Shown piece by piece: positions 5,340-6,699 of a stretch of 6,699 nucleotides of DNA (position 1 is its first letter; every line of letters starts with the position of its first letter). Origin of the DNA: Clostridiales bacterium. GTDB lineage: Bacteria; Bacillota; Clostridia; Oscillospirales; QAMX01. The stretch spans positions 1-6,699 of the forward strand of contig JAAZBA010000315.1 of NCBI GenBank assembly GCA_012514045.1, read 5' to 3'. The position numbers were made by a program, and so were the translations under genes. The notes beneath the pieces are model-generated. The model saw only the letters and a list, made by a program, of their open reading frames with translations, made no database searches and was not told the origin of the DNA.

Positions 5340-6699
5340 ATGACAGTTAAAGAATTAGCGGGAGACAAACAGTTTTATAAACAGGCTATTAAGTTCGGTG
5401 TTCCGGTAGCGCTCCAGAATCTGCTTACCTCCTCGGCTTCATTCGTCGACAGCATGATGATAGGCGGCTTCAGTGAGATAGCAATCGGCGCAGTAGGCAT
5501 GGCAGGGCAATGGTTCTACCTTATAATGCTCTGCTGTTGGGGAATCCATAGCGCAGGCACAATGTTCTTCGCTCAATATTGGGGAGCAAACGACAAGGAA
5601 GGCCTCCGTAAGGCTACATGGGTAATGTTCACGAGTGTTCTTTTCCTTACGGTTCCTGTTTCCATTGTCACCTGTGTTTTCCCACGGCTTATAATGAGCA
5701 TATATACTAACGATCCTGGGGTAATATCAATCGGCGGAAACTATCTTCGTATTGCTGCCTTCAATTGTGTGTTTACAGCCATAACAACAGGCTGCAGTGG
5801 TCTTCTTCGTTCCACTGGGAATGCAAAACTTCCTCTGTATGCAGGTTTTGCCGGGATTTTTACAAATATCTTCCTGAACTGGGTTCTTATCTATGGTAAT
5901 CTGGGGTTCCCGGCTCTTGGAGTTGTGGGCGCTGCTATTGCCACAGTTATTTCGGGATTTGTAAACATGGCAATTCTTATCGCTACGGCTATAATCAAAA
6001 AGAATATTTTATTCGAGATGCTGAAGAAAAAGGCGGTAATTGCTAAATCATTTGTCAAAGAGTATTATGCGAAGGCAACGCCGATTATTCTTAATGAGAG
6101 CTGCTATGCTGTGGCTATGCTTATAATAAACATGGTATTTGGTCGCCAAGGTGGCAGAAACATGTCTGCGCTGTCTATATTCCGTACCCTTGACGGTATT
6201 GTACTCGCATTTTATTATGGATTCGTCAACGCTTCATGTGTTATGATAGGAAACTCTATCGGAGCAGGAAGAATAAAGGAGGGAATCGTTTACTCAAGAC
6301 GTTTTACCATTCTCAATTTCCTGACTACGGTGGTTGTAACGCTGACTATCTACCTGTTCAGGTATCCTATAATATCTCTGTTTAGTGTAGGCCAGGATAT
6401 AACCGACATAGTCTCAAAACTCCTTCTGATATTGGTGATATTTATGCCTATACGTACCTGCAACTACATGCTTATAGGTGTTTACAGATCCGGCGGCGAG
6501 TCGAAGATTGGATTTTACTTTGAAATCATCGCGATTTGGTTCGTATCCGTGCCTCTTGTGCTACTTTCCGGTCTTCATTGGAAACTGTCATTCCCGCTCG
6601 TAGTAATGATGAGCTATTCAGAGGATGTGGCTAAGATAGTTGTTCAGTTGTGGTATATGCTGTCGAACAAGTGGATTAAGCCTATAACGGAGCAGGGGA
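5340..6699 (+). CDS. MATE-family multidrug/sodium-type efflux transporter (3' end cut by window)
   Basis: An ATG at 5340 opens a frame that stays open to the last base: 453 codons, no stop. The family is about 440-460 residues, and the final WIKPITEQG is typical of its last residues, so little is missing. The protein is almost entirely hydrophobic segments, as expected for a 12-helix inner-membrane exporter. MATE signatures appear in both pseudo-repeats: FAQYWGANDKEGLRK (77-91) and GLLRSTGNAKLPLY (154-167) in the first half, IGNSIGAGR (303-311) and YRSGGESKIGF (382-392) in the second. MATE proteins expel cationic drugs or metabolites in exchange for Na+ or H+; the ion and substrate cannot be read from sequence. 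The ribosome site is modest (AGGTGG ending 3 nt before the ATG), but an exact consensus promoter precedes it with a leader of about 23 nt. It is transcribed away from upp, and no regulator gene adjoins it in the window. Confidence 0.95.
   Translation, partial: MTVKELAGDKQFYKQAIKFGVPVALQNLLTSSASFVDSMMIGGFSEIAIGAVGMAGQWFYLIMLCCWGIHSAGTMFFAQYWGANDKEGLRKATWVMFTSVLFLTVPVSIVTCVFPRLIMSIYTNDPGVISIGGNYLRIAAFNCVFTAITTGCSGLLRSTGNAKLPLYAGFAGIFTNIFLNWVLIYGNLGFPALGVVGAAIATVISGFVNMAILIATAIIKKNILFEMLKKKAVIAKSFVKEYYAKATPIILNESCYAVAMLIINMVFGRQGGRNMSALSIFRTLDGIVLAFYYGFVNASCVMIGNSIGAGRIKEGIVYSRRFTILNFLTTVVVTLTIYLFRYPIISLFSVGQDITDIVSKLLLILVIFMPIRTCNYMLIGVYRSGGESKIGFYFEIIAIWFVSVPLVLLSGLHWKLSFPLVVMMSYSEDVAKIVVQLWYMLSNKWIKPITEQG

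Noticed and set aside
5168..5350. 60-residue + strand frame across the upp start and promoters
   Set aside because: It runs antisense to upp and through both promoters, and overlaps the exporter start; no domain.

Overview
The window looks like a chromosomal segment from a low-to-mid-GC Gram-positive anaerobe of the Clostridia, most plausibly a Ruminococcaceae/Oscillospiraceae-type gut bacterium. This is inferred from the gene families (an LplA/YtcQ-like sugar-binding lipoprotein, a TetM-like translational GTPase with a clostridial-type tail, a PF06089 asparaginase, a MATE exporter), from AGGAGG-type ribosome binding sites and from sigma-A-type promoters. No species call is possible from the sequence alone. 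I see no phage, IS, CRISPR, tRNA or rRNA.

Layout: (a) 2-799 (+) is the 3' end of an extracellular solute-binding protein gene whose start lies outside the window. (b) 846-881 is a perfect 36-bp palindrome flanked by A and T tracts, a shared bidirectional terminator between two converging transcription units. (c) 886-4509 (-) is a tight three-gene cluster, in transcription order L-asparaginase II, TetM/EF-G-like GTPase, Sir2 deacylase. The gaps are 3 and 12 nt, so this is almost certainly one operon. (d) 4580-5209 (-) is upp, followed by its own hairpin terminator, in which a possible promoter for the asparaginase operon is embedded. (e) 5244-5310 holds two back-to-back sigma-A promoters, one for upp and one with perfect consensus hexamers for the gene on the other side. 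(f) 5340-6699 (+) is a MATE-family exporter, complete at its start and running off the window end close to where the family normally stops.

Functionally, upp is pyrimidine salvage, the asparaginase yields aspartate and ammonia, the GTPase acts on the ribosome and the sirtuin consumes NAD+ to deacylate proteins. No obvious shared pathway ties the asparaginase-GTPase-sirtuin operon together, which is the main open question here. The GTPase is related to tetracycline ribosomal-protection proteins but lacks the Ser-Pro tip residues of the tetracycline-clearing loop and has an extra C-terminal tail, so I would not call it a resistance gene. All five genes other than the exporter and binding protein fragments appear intact. 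I found no convincing undescribed system; the best leads are the operon's composition and the promoter/terminator architecture.
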